The translations under genes and the position numbers were made by a program. A stretch of DNA of 64,000 nucleotides from Anoplolepis gracilipes (lineage: Eukaryota > Arthropoda > Insecta > Hymenoptera > Formicidae): the NCBI RefSeq assembly GCF_047496725.1, contig NC_132973.1, forward strand, positions 14,624,233 through 14,688,232, written 5' to 3'. Numbering within the stretch: position 1 is the stretch's first letter; each line of letters starts with the position of its first letter. Positions 47,969-60,889 of this stretch are shown piece by piece. Under the pieces are notes generated by a model. It did not search any database. It had not been told where the DNA came from and saw nothing but the letters and a program-made list of their open reading frames with translations.

Positions 47969-49992
47969 TTACGTTGTAACAGTTCGTAACATATTTAGAT
48001 AAACGAAGGACGTTTTAATAACCTGGAATGATGATAAATTACTTACTGAAAATGTTTCCAAACAGAATTTGTTGACTAGTTACTTACGTCACTAAAAGTC
48101 GCAATGGAAAGTTGAATTAATTTTCCAGCAGTTATTTTGATCACAGCACTCGATCTGGATATAATCAGGATCAATCCAAGAGCTGTTGTACGAGGTAAGC
48201 AATACCAATCAGTCATATACGCTGTTTCACCAATTTTCTTACACTATAATAAATATGGCTGTTAAAAATATATATGTTAATTTATTCTAGGCCATTCACA
48301 ATTTCTTTACCTGTTGCGTTAAAATTTCACCTATGTAGCAAAATATAAAAATATTGAAACTCATGGATATATATACAATAATATATGCCGCTGTACTTTT
48401 TGAATCAATTTTATTCCACCACTAAAAAGAAAATAACAAATTGAAAATTTTTTTGAGATTTAAAAAGTGTGTTATTAAAGTGATTGTGACTAGACATATT
48501 CACCTTTTAAGATAATTAGCATACCGTAATTGAATAATATCCAAGCATACACAAGTTAAATGTACATCCAACTAATTCTACCAGACATATTTGATTCATA
48601 ACATCTTCGATGCGCGCTATAAACCTAAAATTAAAATTTTAAGAAATTAGAGAAATCTTTGATATTATATTACATTTTTTCAGAATTTTATCCAAATTAT
48701 TTTTATTTATCAACATTGTAATTTGTATCTGTTTTATTATATAATATATTATAATTAAACTTTTATTAACAAGAGAAAAAATTTATTTTGCAATATTCTA
48801 AAATTTATAAATAAAATAAAGTTCTTTAATTTTGAAACACTGTAGTACATAGTATACAGTAAGACACTATATACAGTATTTTTTATTAATGAAAAGATAC
48901 TCTAAAATTTTTGTTAATGAAACAGAAGAAAAAACAATTTAGAGCTTGCAAAAACTTGTTTTATGAGATTAAGAACGAGTGAAAAGGAATAAAAGTGTTT
49001 TTAACATCAAAATTAAAACTAAATATCATTTAAATGTAAGTTTTTCAACTCGCTTGTATAAATAAAAAGAGCAATAATTTTTTTATCAATAACATAAAAA
49101 ATTTCTCTTAATAAAGAAGTATATATTTAATTAATTAGACGGTTTGACAATTAATTCTATGAAATTATATTCTCGAATATTATTTTATTGATTTTTAAAC
49201 GTATTACCTCAAAACGCGCAAGTGATGATTTACGATATTGGCCAGCCTTTGCTGGGCTGTATCATTTTCTTTCACACCTTCACCTTCGACGAGTTTGTCT
49301 AGACGCAAGGTCAAAATATCGAGCTGACCGCACGCATGCATAGCGAAAACGGCGGCCAAGCTGCAAGCTCCGACAGTTGTAGAGTTTACTACGAAACATG
49401 ATAATAACTGCATTATTAGCACGATTTCATTTGCCGGACTGAATCGAGCATCCACAAACTTGCTGTACGAGGGACAGGGTAACTGGAGCATCGGGACGCT
49501 GTGATTGTCGTCGATCGGCACCATCACTGTCGTTATCCCAAAAACGCTGTAGGAGAAGACGCCGCCGTGCATGAATATCGCGCAGAAACCTGCGATGAAT
49601 CTGCCCAATCTCGCGTTCCTCACCATGATCTCGCGATGTTGCGATCTCCTGGTGACTCGCCAATCTATTTCCATATGTCGCACGCATCGGTGTATATCGG
49701 CGCTACGCAGCAATAGAGAACAATAATTTATTCCACCCATAAGCCAGTGGCTCAGTGGACCGATCGCACGGAGTTTTAGCTCGACGTTCTTCTCCTCGAG
49801 AACGATGTTCAACGCGCACGGTATGACAGTGAAGGCTATTAAAAAATAACAGACGAATATTAGAGCACGAGACACGGCTTTCTCGCTGTTCGAAGTTCCG
49901 GTAGATCGCGGCCACGCGCCTATCGGCTTTAGAAACCACCGATTCAACTGTATGCTGTGATCATGCAGCTCTTTAGTCACCGACCGACACAT
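47969..49992 (-). CDS. Odorant receptor OR13 (5 exons, 401 aa)
   Basis: Exons: 49992-49208, 48624-48525, 48421-48311, 48243-48088, 48022-47969. Closest to OR14. NHS sequon before VPMLQLPCPSYSK, MHACGQLDILTLRLDKLVE at the end of exon 1, FNIFIFCYIGEILTQQ in exon 3, MTDWYCLPRTTALGL and ITAGKLIQL in exon 4, and the end VIKTSFVYLNMLRTVTT. Introns 3 and 4 are very short (67 and 65 bp). The start is the first true ATG (MCRSVTKEL). The frame extends seven codons upstream only to a TTG. Confidence 0.92.
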
Positions 49993-50032
49993 TATGACTA
50001 CGCGACGGTACAATGACTACTAATAGACTGTA

Positions 50033-50044
50033 GCGTCTGCGCGA
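50033..50044 (-). promoter_or_regulatory. GC-rich promoter box of OR13
   Basis: Coding strand TCGCGCAGACGC, about 41-52 bp upstream of the ATG, the closest spacing in the array. Confidence 0.45.
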
Positions 50045-50308
50045 AAAGATAGTGAAATAAATCTGATCGATTGAAAGGTGCTGTTGGACTTGTTGCTTCG
50101 GTTGCGAATGCATCCATATACGCTGAGTCAGTAGTTTGATCAAAGAATTCTACGATTATCATACGTAATATCATACGTTATACAAGCACCACGTTATGAA
50201 GCATCTTGTCAAAACATTACAGAATTATATTAATTTAAAAATCTGTTTCTTGAAAAATTGATCAATAACATTTCATTGCAATTGGTTCTTTTGATTAATT
50301 TAATCTAA

Positions 50309-50452
50309 GGCTGATATTCATAGTTTGAGCTTATATTTAAAATAATCTTAAGATCTCGTTCAACCAATGAAGTGACCACATAACATCATTTTATTGGTTG
50401 AACGAGATCTTAAGATGACCTTAAATATAAAATCAGACTATGAATACCGGTT
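50309..50452. mobile_element. 144-bp foldback MITE
   Basis: Inverted arms of about 60 bp: ATTCATAGT at the left edge and ACTATGAAT at the right, with an inner palindrome TCTTAAGATCTCGTTCAACC paired to GGTTGAACGAGATCTTAAGA. No coding capacity. Confidence 0.75.
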
Positions 50453-50474
50453 TAAGAATTATATTGGTACATAT

Positions 50475-51160
50475 ATGTGCAAGCAACTTACATGTTTAAA
50501 TAAGACGTTTTAATTTATCTAAAATAAATTATTGTTCAGAAAATATAAATAGAAAAGTATTGCTAGTGTTTTGTTTTTTTTTTTTTGAGAAAATTATGCA
50601 AATTTATATTAATATAATATTTCTTTAAGATATCTATTTTAGAAAAAGATCAATAAAAGAAATAATCAATGATTAATGATTAATGATAAAATCTACGAAC
50701 GACTTTATAAATGTCACTTTTATATGCCAAATTTTATACAGATCTGCGCGTTACCTATTTCTGTTCAGAGAAACTTGCCGATGTAACAAAATAAAAAGAT
50801 ATTAAAGATCATTGATAGAGGATATCGCAAGTTGCAATATTCTTCGTATCTTCCGTGTTTCCTGAAAGATCGAAATACATAAAAATAGTTTTTTTCTAAT
50901 TAATATTTATTAGAATGTTTAGCTTTTAGCAATTAGACTTTTTATTTGTGTTGATTATTAAGATATTAGCGTACATACATTAACTATTTAATATATATAA
51001 TATATATATATATATAATATTAAAGCCACATACCCTAATATAATTTTGATGCAAAAAACCTTTACTTCACTGTAATCACATAATATCCGATCAAATATTT
51101 TTCGATCAATTTAATGAGACAATTGATGCAGAATTCACTTAATATAACAAATGCAAAACA
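50475..51160 (-). pseudogene. psi8: OR relic (exons 2, 3 and 5)
   Basis: Exon 2 relic is at about 51160-51070 (LIEKYLIGYYVIT). Exon 3 relic is at 50865-50762 (FNIFLFCYIGKFL then a stop) with a good CAG acceptor. A short exon 5 relic is near 50518-50475. Exon 1 is missing, although a promoter-like patch survives upstream at 51400-51480. Confidence 0.7.
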
Positions 51161-52020
51161 AACATAACAATATATTAATATAGCAGTATATCCTGCTAAT
51201 TGAAAATCTTCAATTATTTATAAACTTTAATATTTATATAATTTATAAAATAAATATTGTTATTTATTATCAGCAAGTTTTTCACTGCTTTAACATACTA
51301 CAAATAATATTGCATAATATTAACTAATTCATATTTGATTTGTTCACAGCCCTCCATCTCACGAAAATGCGCGAGGTTTTGGTTTTGGTATTCTCGCGCA
51401 GCGAAAATGTGTGTTACAGCGCTTGCGCAAATTTTCACGATTGTGTTTGGTGTAGAAAAGAACACGTTACAGCAAATAGGCGGAACTTTACGGTAATCGA
51501 TAAGCTTAATGCAACTTGTTGCATAGCCGGCGCTGCTTTGTGACAATACATTGGAAGGCAGATCGTAAAAAAGAGAAAAGGACACAATAATAATTTTATA
51601 ATACTGCATAATTTCTAAAGTGTGTAGAAAAAATAAATATCTTTATTGTATTTATATGTAGAATATTATTTATGTATACTTTAATTATTTTCATAATATA
51701 ATAATCTTATTTTAAAAATTTAGTATACATACTATCAATAAGGAGATAATATTATTAAAAGTCGACAATTTTCCTATAAAATTATTTGCTCTCGTACAAG
51801 AATAAAATAGATTGTTTTTATTTATTTCAAATACTTAGATATCGTTTTCGATGTGAGTAAAATAAAAGACAAATGAGAAAATTAATAAATCATAGCATCA
51901 TAAAAATACATTTTAAAGTACATGCACATTATGCAAAATTTGTTATGTAATTTTATACTTTTAGATGTAAAATATTTATTACACGTTAAATATTTAAACT
52001 CACGTTTTATTGTACAATAT
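51161..52020. other. Spacer with orphan promoter-like patch
   Basis: Apart from the GC box near 51411 this is AT-rich with no exon. The open frame of 103 codons across 51298-51609 is non-coding promoter-like sequence in my reading. Confidence 0.4.
51411..51460 (-). promoter_or_regulatory. Orphan OR-type promoter patch
   Basis: AGCGCTTGCGCAAAT followed by ATTGTGTTTGGTGTA resembles OR12 upstream sequence (GCGCCTGCGCGAATC ... TTGTTTGGTGTA). No exon 1 lies downstream; only psi8 relics follow. Confidence 0.45.
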
Positions 52021-53872
52021 TTACATAGTTAAAGTTCTAAGCATATTTAAATATACCATAGATGTTTTAATAACCTGAAAGATAATTAATTCGAATTTTA
52101 TTAATGGAACAATGACATATAAGTACTCTTTCTAACACTTACATCACCGAAAGTTGCGATTGACATATGAAATATTTTTCCAGCAGTAATTTTGATAACT
52201 ATGCTCGATCGTATAAGAACTAAAATCAGATCGAAGACAGTTTTATGTGACAGTTGATACCAATTTGTCATATAAGCTGCCTCACCGACTTTTTTGCACT
52301 GTTGTAAAATTAAATTTCTTTAAAATCAATATTTTAATTTTATAATATTATTTATTAAGTAAAAAAATGGCGGTCCAAATATAAGAAATGTGATAATATA
52401 AATGTATAATTACTTGTTCTGTAACAAGTTCACCGATGTAGCAAAATATGAAGATATTAAACATCATTGATGTAAATATAATGAAATACGTTATTAACGT
52501 GTTCGTAGTTTCTTCGTGCCATTCCTGAAACATACAACGAGCTACTTGATAGCATTTGAAAAAAATTATTAAATATTTCTCTCTGTTACATATTCACTTT
52601 TTTATATGTTAAATATTTTAAACATACCAAAATGGTGCAATATCCAAGCATACATAAATTGAATGTACATCCGACTAATTCCACGAGGCAAATTTGACGC
52701 ATAATTATCTCCATACGTGACAGAAACCTGATATTCATACATTAGCAGTAACTGTACATTTCAGAAAAAATTAAATATTTTCATTTGAATATTTCTTGTT
52801 AAAAATAATTATTATTTTATAATGATTTAGCTGAAATATTACATTTTCAATGAGTTTTCAATTTATCAACGCATTTTGCGCATTATGTCGCCTATACTTT
52901 TATGATAATTCTTGTGATATTTTTGAAAATTTTATTATATTTTTTGTTATTTGAATCTTTAGATTTAAAATTCTCGAAATTCTTGAAATTGCAGTTTTCT
53001 ACATGTATTTGAAAGTTATAAATATATCTATACACAATAATAAATTGTAAAGTCACAATAATAAATTATAAGTTTTACCTTAATGCTCGCAAATGACGTT
53101 CCACAAGATTCGCCAGTTTTTTTTGAACTGTAATATCATGTTCTTCTTCGACTAGTTTTTCAAGTCGCGACATCACTACAGTAAGTTGTCCACAGGCATG
53201 CATCGTGAAAACTGCAGCGAGACCGCACGCACCGACCGTAATGCTGTTTACTACGATGCCAGAAAGACATTGCACCGTGAATACGACTTCATATATCGGA
53301 CTGAACCTGGTATCCACGATTTTGTTGAAGGACGGACACGGTAAGCGACCAATTTCTACTGTCTCGTTGCCGATAACCATGAGTATTTTTGACGTTCCTC
53401 TCGCCATGTTATACAAGAGAACACCACCCTGCATAATGAGCGCGCAAACGCCTGCTATAACGCGACCTACTTTTGCATTCTTCAGCATTACTTCCCGATC
53501 GTTCTCTCTCTTTGCCATACGCCAATCGGTTTCCATGTGCACGATGGATTTACGTATCTGTTTCTTTTGATATAGTAGCGAGCAATAATTTATACCGCCC
53601 ATGAGCCAATGACTTATGGGTCCTACAACTTTTAATTTCAAACGAATGTCTTTCTCCTCAAAGAGTATATATAATATAGAAGGTATGACAGTGAGAGCTA
53701 TTAGGGAGTGACATATTATTCTCGAAATTTTTGATAAAATCTTTTCAATAATTGAGCTCGTAGGTGATTCGGGCCAAACACCTATCGGCTTCAAAATCCA
53801 ACGATTTAATTGGAGACTATAGTCGTTATCTCGCTTATAAACATCTACCTTGAATTTGCGAGCGGAATGCAT
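52021..53872 (-). CDS. Odorant receptor OR14 (5 exons, 404 aa)
   Basis: Exons: 53872-53079, 52727-52628, 52524-52414, 52298-52143, 52074-52021. Closest to OR13 and to relics psi9 and psi10. NET sequon before VEIGRLPCPSFNKIVD, MHACGQLTVVMSRLEKLVE at the end of exon 1, FNIFIFCYIGELVTEQ in exon 3 (its donor follows CAA rather than CAG), MTNWYQLSHKTVFDL in exon 4, and the end VIKTSMVYLNMLRTLTM. Confidence 0.92.
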
Positions 53873-54636
53873 CGTGTTTAATACGCGAAAGGTGCGTCAG
53901 ATACTGGTCTTTACTACCGATTGTATGTTTCAATAGCAAGTAGTAGTTACTGCTGCGCCTGCGCAGCCATTATTATTTCTGAGGACTATCCCCTCAGATA
54001 GAAAAGACATTTTATGGTTGACTGATTGTGCGTAATCAATACTTGCAGTTTCGCAGTTTTTTGCATGGGAGAACGAGAGGAAAATACTGCGGTATAAGAA
54101 TAATAGAAGTAAACGATTGGACAAGTGCTGTTAACTATTATGTGATTATGAAAACATGATGAATTGTTTATTGACAAAATAATCTGAATGTAAAATTATG
54201 ATTAAATTATAATTTAATGCTAAGATTAATAAAAAAAGCGCACATTACTGCTTTCATTAATATCTTGAATCTCACAAGTCAGATTTTATACGAATAATCA
54301 GATTTTAGCTGCAATGTTATTTCTCATCTTTCAATCAATATGTAATTAATAATTATTAAATTATTGTGTCTTAAAATACAAAAATCCATTCTGCATATCT
54401 TATATAATATTTGATAAGCTCTTGAGATATGAATCTCAAATAATAAATATAAAAATACTTTTCATTTTGTGAAATGTCAAGTGAAATCATTATTATAAAA
54501 AATACGGAAGGAAATCTTATATTATGTTGAATAGTTTATTAAGTAAGAATATACACATATATTTTTTTATATTTATTAAAAAATATTTACCAAAAAAGTA
54601 TATCCGGAAACTTAAAAGTTTAAACTAAAAGGATTG
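53873..54636. other. OR14 upstream region
   Basis: Promoter box near 53954 and a TTTTGCATGG word near 54058; AT-rich beyond. No gene. Confidence 0.5.
53954..53965 (-). promoter_or_regulatory. GC-rich promoter box of OR14
   Basis: Coding strand TGCGCAGGCGCA, 82-93 bp upstream of the ATG; only two positions away from the palindromic NRF-1 consensus. Confidence 0.55.
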
Positions 54637-55475
54637 CGCGAAAATTCGAGCGCAGATAATCATACAATTTTCCGGAGGGAAACAATCAAATCATTAGTCA
54701 TAATAAGAAGTATTGTAAGGTGCATTTTATACTTATAATCATACTGATTGACATAGAGTCATGTGGTAAACAATATGAAAAGGTATTAGTTCTTTTCAAA
54801 TTTGCATGTACGTCGTTAATCTTGTAGTATGTGTGGAAGACATGCATTCTCTTTCGTATATATCCTCAGATCAAATGAATACCTATAATGTTTATCAACA
54901 ATTACACAGTTTTTTTTACCCACAAAGGATCGGTTGATTTCGATCAAGATTTTAACAATTTAGTTGGATGCTTAATTATATGTTCTTTTCATAATTATAG
55001 ATAATCGTGAGATTTAAATTTTTGTTCGTAAATTTTTATGCGTTGTCAAACCGTGAGAGATTCGAGTTTATTGAAAGGATTTTACATAAAGACACAAATG
55101 CAACGTTAAAGAGAAAGTTTCTTCCCTCTGACGTAAGTTTCCTTCTAGGATGAAGACAGTTAAACAATCAGGTATGTTATATGGCATTATAGAATGCATT
55201 TTATAGATATTGACTGTTACAAGAGGATAAAATGAGCTATTCTTCTTCCTGATTTATATCTTTTGCTATTCACGTATTATATTCATTTTTCTTCTTTTAA
55301 AGAATTTTAAAATACTGTTTTTTCTTAAAGTATTATATTATAATATGCATAGATATATATAATACATACACATACAAAGCATTATTGTTTGCGCATATTT
55401 ATCTTAATTGTGTGTGGAATAAATAGAATTAAGATTGTTTTTTGTAATTGTTTATGCATAAATGCAAGATAAAAA
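54637..55475. repeat. Segmental duplication, copy A (partner at 62618-63490)
   Basis: About 0.84 kb aligns collinearly with 62618-63490, sharing TTTTCCGGAGGGAAAC, GATCGGTTGATTTCGATCAA and GTAAGTTTCCTTCTAGGATG at matching spacing. Parts resemble the OR15 upstream region (GTGCATTTTATA...ATTGACT), so the unit seems to be old OR 5' flank. No exon inside. Confidence 0.75.
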
Positions 55476-56600
55476 TAAATTAAAAGTACACATTGAACTA
55501 ATTTTACAAAACATATATTTGTCGTAGAATTGCTTCCATAGGTAAAAGAAATTTGTAATTGATACATTTACTTAATAGCTGGCAAAAGGATCTTTAATAT
55601 TTTGAATATTTTTTAATTCTAAAATAGTTCATTTTTGCAATATATATAGAAATATATGTATAATATTAAATATTTACAAAAAGAAGTGAAGTAATATCTT
55701 CAATATTTTATGAGATACTTTTATAATGACTAGAAATTGTATTTTATATGAAATAAATTTTAAAGACGCGTGAAATTTGAATATCAGTAAAAATTCATTA
55801 AATATAACTGTCATTAGCAGATAATTAACAAAATTGATTTATATATAATTTTGATGATTTTTATCTTACTTTAACGCTCGCAAATGGTACTCCACGATAT
55901 TCACCAATCTTACTTTTGCAAGAACTCTTGTTTTTCATCGACAAATTCTTCGAGACGTAACTACATCAAGCTGACCGAAAGTATGCTTCGCGAAGACGGC
56001 AGCAAGATCAGATGTAGCAATCGTGACATCATTTATTACTATGGTGGAGAGACATTGCAACATAAGTACATTAGGTTGATTCTGGCATCCACAATTTTGT
56101 TGATAGACGGTAAGCAACCTGTTGTAATTGTCTTGTAGACGACGATCACGACTATTCGTGACATTCTCCCCGCTATTGTAACAAATCACCCTGCATGATT
56201 AGCACGTAACCGCCCGCTATAACGCAACCTCTTCTCGTGTTTCTCAGCATCACTTTTTGATCATGATCTCTCTTTGCCATACGACAATCAGTATTCAATA
56301 TGTTCGACAGATTTTTGTATCCGATTGCTATGATGCAAAAGCGAATAGTAATTAATATCACCTATGAGATAGTGACTTTTTGGTCCTATAGGTTTGAATT
56401 TTAAATGGATGTCTTTCTTCTCGAAGAGAACATAATGTACAGAATATATAAAATAGAATATAGTATACATATATATAGTATAGAAGGTATTACTGTGAAA
56501 GTTATTAAAGAATGAAATATTGTTTGCAGAAGATTCTTGACCTTTGAGTTCGTTGATAATTCCAGCCAAGCTCCTATCTATTTCAAAAATTTTCATATAT
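55460..56600 (-). pseudogene. psi9: decayed OR, OR14 clade
   Basis: Exon 1 relic covers 56600-55868, starting like KFLK.IGAWLEL with IFHSLITFTVIPS, then MLRNTRRGCVIAGGYVLIMQG and FAKHTFGQLDV in different frames. Exon 2 relic is near 55560-55460. An insertion around 56430-56470 disrupts the region before LFEKKDI. Exons 3-5 are absent, replaced by the duplicated segment. Confidence 0.8.
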
Positions 56601-57398
56601 GTACATGTGTGTGAGTGTGTGTGTGTGTGTGTGTAAAAATTTTGAATTATAATACTTTTAAATTAATAAAATTTTTTTTACATTTAATTTTCTAAATTTA
56701 ATAAAACATTCTAAAAGTTATATATATATAAATAATTTTTCATGTCGTACATTTCTGTAAATAATAACATATACATATGCTAATAAAAAAAATAAGAACA
56801 TTGTTAATAAAATAATATTAATATTGCTTGTTAAAAAATAGAAAATAAACAATAGAAAATAAACAATAATATAATATTGAATACATAAAACTTGCATTTT
56901 GTAAATCTTTTGACACGAAATTTCAGTATATCAAAATCATGTATGATTGCTCAAACATTTTTTAGATGATAAAAACAAAAATAATAGATATATATTCTTC
57001 TTATATCATTAATTAAATTATTCGACTCTAAATTATTATTATTATATATCATACTATTACTTTTAATTAGTTCGAAAGTAATTTGCGTTAAAAATGTATT
57101 GCAGTGCATGTATGTACATACAAACACACCTTAATATCTTTTTTTCAACATTACCTTCGAAATGCATTATTTCTGATTAAACTCACTTCATTTTATATTG
57201 CGTTAAACACTTAAGAGAGATTTTGTAAAAAAAGCATATTGAAATTTTTGAACAAATATTTTTCACCATACATATAAATTTCCTATTTATTAAAATTATA
57301 TTTTTACTTTCTTTCTCTAGTTTTTTTCTTGATGAAAGTATACATGTGAGATACGTGGTTGTGCATAATAATTAATAATTTCCACATTTCAGATAAGT
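56601..57398. other. Spacer between psi9 and OR15
   Basis: GT microsatellite at 56605-56634, otherwise AT-rich. No exon seen. Confidence 0.5.
56605..56634. repeat. GT microsatellite
   Basis: (GT)n with one GA interruption. Confidence 0.95.
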
Positions 57399-59275
57399 TT
57401 ACGAAGTTAATGTACGCAACATGTTTAAGTAAGCAACCGATGTCTTAAGCACCTATCGATTGAATGAGTTATATGTAAATCACGCTTATTTATAAACAAA
57501 TTTTATAAACATATAATAAACATTGACATTGGCATTACTCACGTCACCGAAAGTACTCAAAGACAGCTCGAAGAGATTTCCGGCAGTAAGTTTGATAGAC
57601 GAATTCGACATAGCAATCATCAATACGAGGGCAAGACTTTTCCTTCCTGGTAGACGATGCCAATCGATCATATATGTCACCTCGCCGATTTTTTTGCACT
57701 GTTTACAGGATTACTTTTTTCATTTCGTTTCTACGATATGTCCACACTATAATAAAAGTTGCTTAAAAAAAGAATAAAAATAAATTCTAAATTTCATTAG
57801 TGTATAAATTATTATAGAAATGTATTGTAAAAAGATACATATGTAAAATAAATTATTAAATTTTTTGGAGGGATGCGAAAGAATGCTCTGATAGTAAAAA
57901 TTATACCTGTTCGGCAACAAGTTCGCCAATGTAACAAAATATAAAAATATTGAACGTAAGAGATGTGAGAAGAATAATATATGTTATAATGTTACTTGCA
58001 GGTTCTTTACTCTGCCATTCCTGCAAAGTAAAGATTCTTATATTTAAAAACATATAATGACACATTATATCATTTAAAACTGCATATTTCCTGTAACTGT
58101 TTATCTCCGGTTACTTGAAAAAACAAAACAATTCGCGGTATGTACTTGTTGTACGTAAATGCATACCGTGACAGTATAATATCCAAGAAAACACATGCTT
58201 AATGTACATCCTACAACTTCTACCATAGATATTTCACGCAATATTTTGTCCGTTAGCGATATAAAACTAGAAGACAATGAATAGATTAAAGTGTATAAAA
58301 TATTTTATTATATTTATAGAAAAAATCTTTTCTATAAATAAAATTGAAAAATTTTGATTTTAAGTATTTATTAATATAAACTTTTTATAAATAATTAACA
58401 ATATACAGGTATTTCATATATATGTAATTCAATGGTTATCCTTATTACGATGTGACTTACTTTAAAATTCGAACGTGTTGTTGCACAACCATTGCCAGTC
58501 TTTCTTCTACGCTAGCACAAAAATCTTCCCTTCCGTCCACCAAGTGTGCGATCCATTGTATTAAAACTTCTAGGCGACCGTAAGTATGTATAGCAAACAC
58601 GGCAGCCAAACTGCAAGCACTGGCAGTAATGGAGTGTAGAACAAAACCTGATAAACACTGCAGCCAGAAGAAAATTTCATTGATAGGGCTATGTCGCGCA
58701 TCGATGAGCACTCTGGCGACCGGAAATGGCAAAGGCCAATACGTCAAGTTGCCGTCATTCTCTGTGATTTTGCCGTGACTGAATGGCAGGGCGAGATAGT
58801 AAAACACAACACCTCCATACATAAAAAATACACATATCGCCACTAAACGGCGGCCGAACTTTGCTTTTCTAATCATGATGATTTGATCGTCGTAATGTTG
58901 AGTATTTGTCCAATCATCTTCGATTTGCTCGATACCTCTATAGATATCATTTTCGCGGAAGATCAGCGAAGAATACTTGACGACGCCCATCAAACAAAAA
59001 TTCAGTGGACCGGAGAGCTTCAAAGTATTATATGTGTCTTCGAGTTCAAGCGTGACATAAGTTGCGCAAGGTATGAACAGGAAGCCGATGAGACTGGTGC
59101 AAATTATGTTTATTAATACGTAAATGTATTTTTCTGCCCATGAGATTCCGGCTGATTTTGGCCAAATTCCAAGCGGTTTTAATATCCAATGATTCAGTTG
59201 CATGCTCAATCGCATGTCTTTCTCATAATCGTAGACAGTCGCAACGTTTGAATTTTGCGTAGGATTTCCGTACAT
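57399..59275 (-). CDS. Odorant receptor OR15 (5 exons, 412 aa)
   Basis: Exons: 59275-58461, 58266-58167, 58020-57907, 57698-57543, 57452-57399. A lone lineage: exon 3 is 114 bp, one codon longer than in every other gene, and the HACGQ motif reads HTYGR. NLT sequon before YWPLPFPVAR. Exon 1 ends QHVRILK with an AA|T split codon. Exon 3 has FNIFIFCYIGELVAEQ, exon 4 MIDWHRLPGRKSLAL and LTAGNLFEL, and the end is VLKTSVAYLNMLRTLTS. The ATG at 59275 is the only suitable start. Confidence 0.92.
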
Positions 59276-60019
59276 CGTTAAAGTACGGGAACTTGGTAGC
59301 TACTGAAAGGATTGTACAAAGATGTAAGAGTGGGAAGTCGACGCAAATACGGCTGCGCACGTAGCTTCCTTTCCGAGAAAAAGTAGATAAGCAATCACCT
59401 ATATCAGGACAATGAAGGGTGCATTTTATAGTTATATTGACTATCATAAGATGATAAAAGTAGACTACTTTTCCTCTCGAACTATGTTTTCTGCTGTATA
59501 TAAATTATATAGAGGTTTACCTTTTCCGCACAGTTACCTTCCGTGAACAGTAAAAATGGTTGGTTTGCTTTTCTTAAAATATGACGTACTTATATGAAGT
59601 ATTGTTTGTGCATATTTATGTGATACGAGTATGAAAATATAATAAATGATATATATTTTACTTTTTACCTTATATTTTTTATTTATACAAACTCATTTCT
59701 TTTATAATCTGTTATGCACGTTGATGTGCGATCTATTAAAAGTTCCACTTGTGAATGTAAGGTGACAAAGTTTTAAAAAATTATACACAACTTTATTAAC
59801 AATAAAGTGTAACACAATTTTGTTTTATGAATTATTGATAAATTTTTATTTCATTTAAGATTGGTTGCAGAATGCAATTTTTTGATAAATTAAAAAAGAC
59901 CAAAAAGTTTAAAAATTTTTTTCTATTATGAATCATATAATTACGCTACATACATAAGCTTAAACTTCTTGTTTCTCATTAATGAACTCTTTAAAATGTG
60001 ATTTACTACATTAATTCGG
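59276..60019. other. OR15 upstream region
   Basis: Promoter box at 59354-59361 and a GTGCATTTTATA...ATTGACT block shared with the 54.6- and 62.6-kb duplicates. Parts of 59690-59850 recur at 60410-60560. Confidence 0.5.
59354..59361 (-). promoter_or_regulatory. GC-rich promoter half-box of OR15
   Basis: Coding strand CGTGCGCA, 79-86 bp upstream of the ATG. Only one half of the shared box is clear. Confidence 0.35.
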
Positions 60020-60135
60020 GAGAAAGCACATCCTGAAAATGATGGATTGGATGCTGAGGATAGTAAGTTGTTCACAATCTTGTTGAAATACGGACACTTG
60101 AAACGATTTGTTATAATTATGATTGTTAACAATCA
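60020..60135 (-). pseudogene. psi10: short exon 1 fragment
   Basis: Coding strand reads RFKCPYFNKIVNN, matching the RLPCPSFNKIVD stretch in the middle of OR14 exon 1. Nothing else of that gene is recognisable nearby. Confidence 0.55.
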
Positions 60136-60889
60136 CAATATTTGTAACATTTATTTCGCTAAATCAAAGAAAAGTTTGCAGTTTTCGCACAGTTATCTTT
60201 AGTAAACCTCGCGTGAATTTTCCGTAAAGTCTGATAATTTTCTTTCTCTAAAGTATTACAGATTATAATATGTAAATATATAAAGTGTTGTGTTAATGTA
60301 TACTTATATGATTTGCGTGTATAAAATGATTATTTTTGTTACAACTATGTACATAAATAGATTAAGAAATAAAATATACGAATTTTTGAATACTCAAATG
60401 TTTTCACAGCTTATTTCTTATTTTATTTTATATTTATTATGTATTTATGTATTTTTTTCCTACAATATGTTATGCACATTGATATACAAATAATCTATTA
60501 AGTAATAAATATTGTGAAAATATTTTGATAAGACGACAAGTCTTATCAAAATTATATGGAACTTTATTAATAATGAAATATTCAAAACTATATAAATGTA
60601 AAACCTAAAAAGAATGACATGTTAATCATACATATTTTATCAATTCTTTCATAGTCATTGGTTTTCGATTAATTATTCATCAAAGGTCAAAGATTCAATT
60701 GATGTTCATCACTATTACCAATCATAAGAGATTAATAAGGAAGAAGATTGTAATTGTTCTCTTGCTTATTAATACCTAGGGTAATCATGTTGCGGAAATC
60801 ATATTTATTTATGAAAGATAATAATTGTTACTACTAGCTGTATTTTAATAAAGTAGTAGTTACGTCAGCCGTTGTGTAAACACGTGAGA
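60136..60889. other. Spacer, partly repeated 5' flank
   Basis: Contains sequence resembling OR15 upstream flank (CGCACAGTTA.CTT near 60188 and GTTATGCAC near 60470). No exon. Confidence 0.4.

Larger units (their letters stand above)
49993..50474. other. OR13 upstream spacer
   Basis: Promoter box near 50033 and a 144-bp foldback element. Otherwise AT-rich. Confidence 0.5.

Noticed and set aside
53205..53570. Plus-strand open frame of 121 codons
   Set aside because: Antisense shadow of OR14 exon 1.
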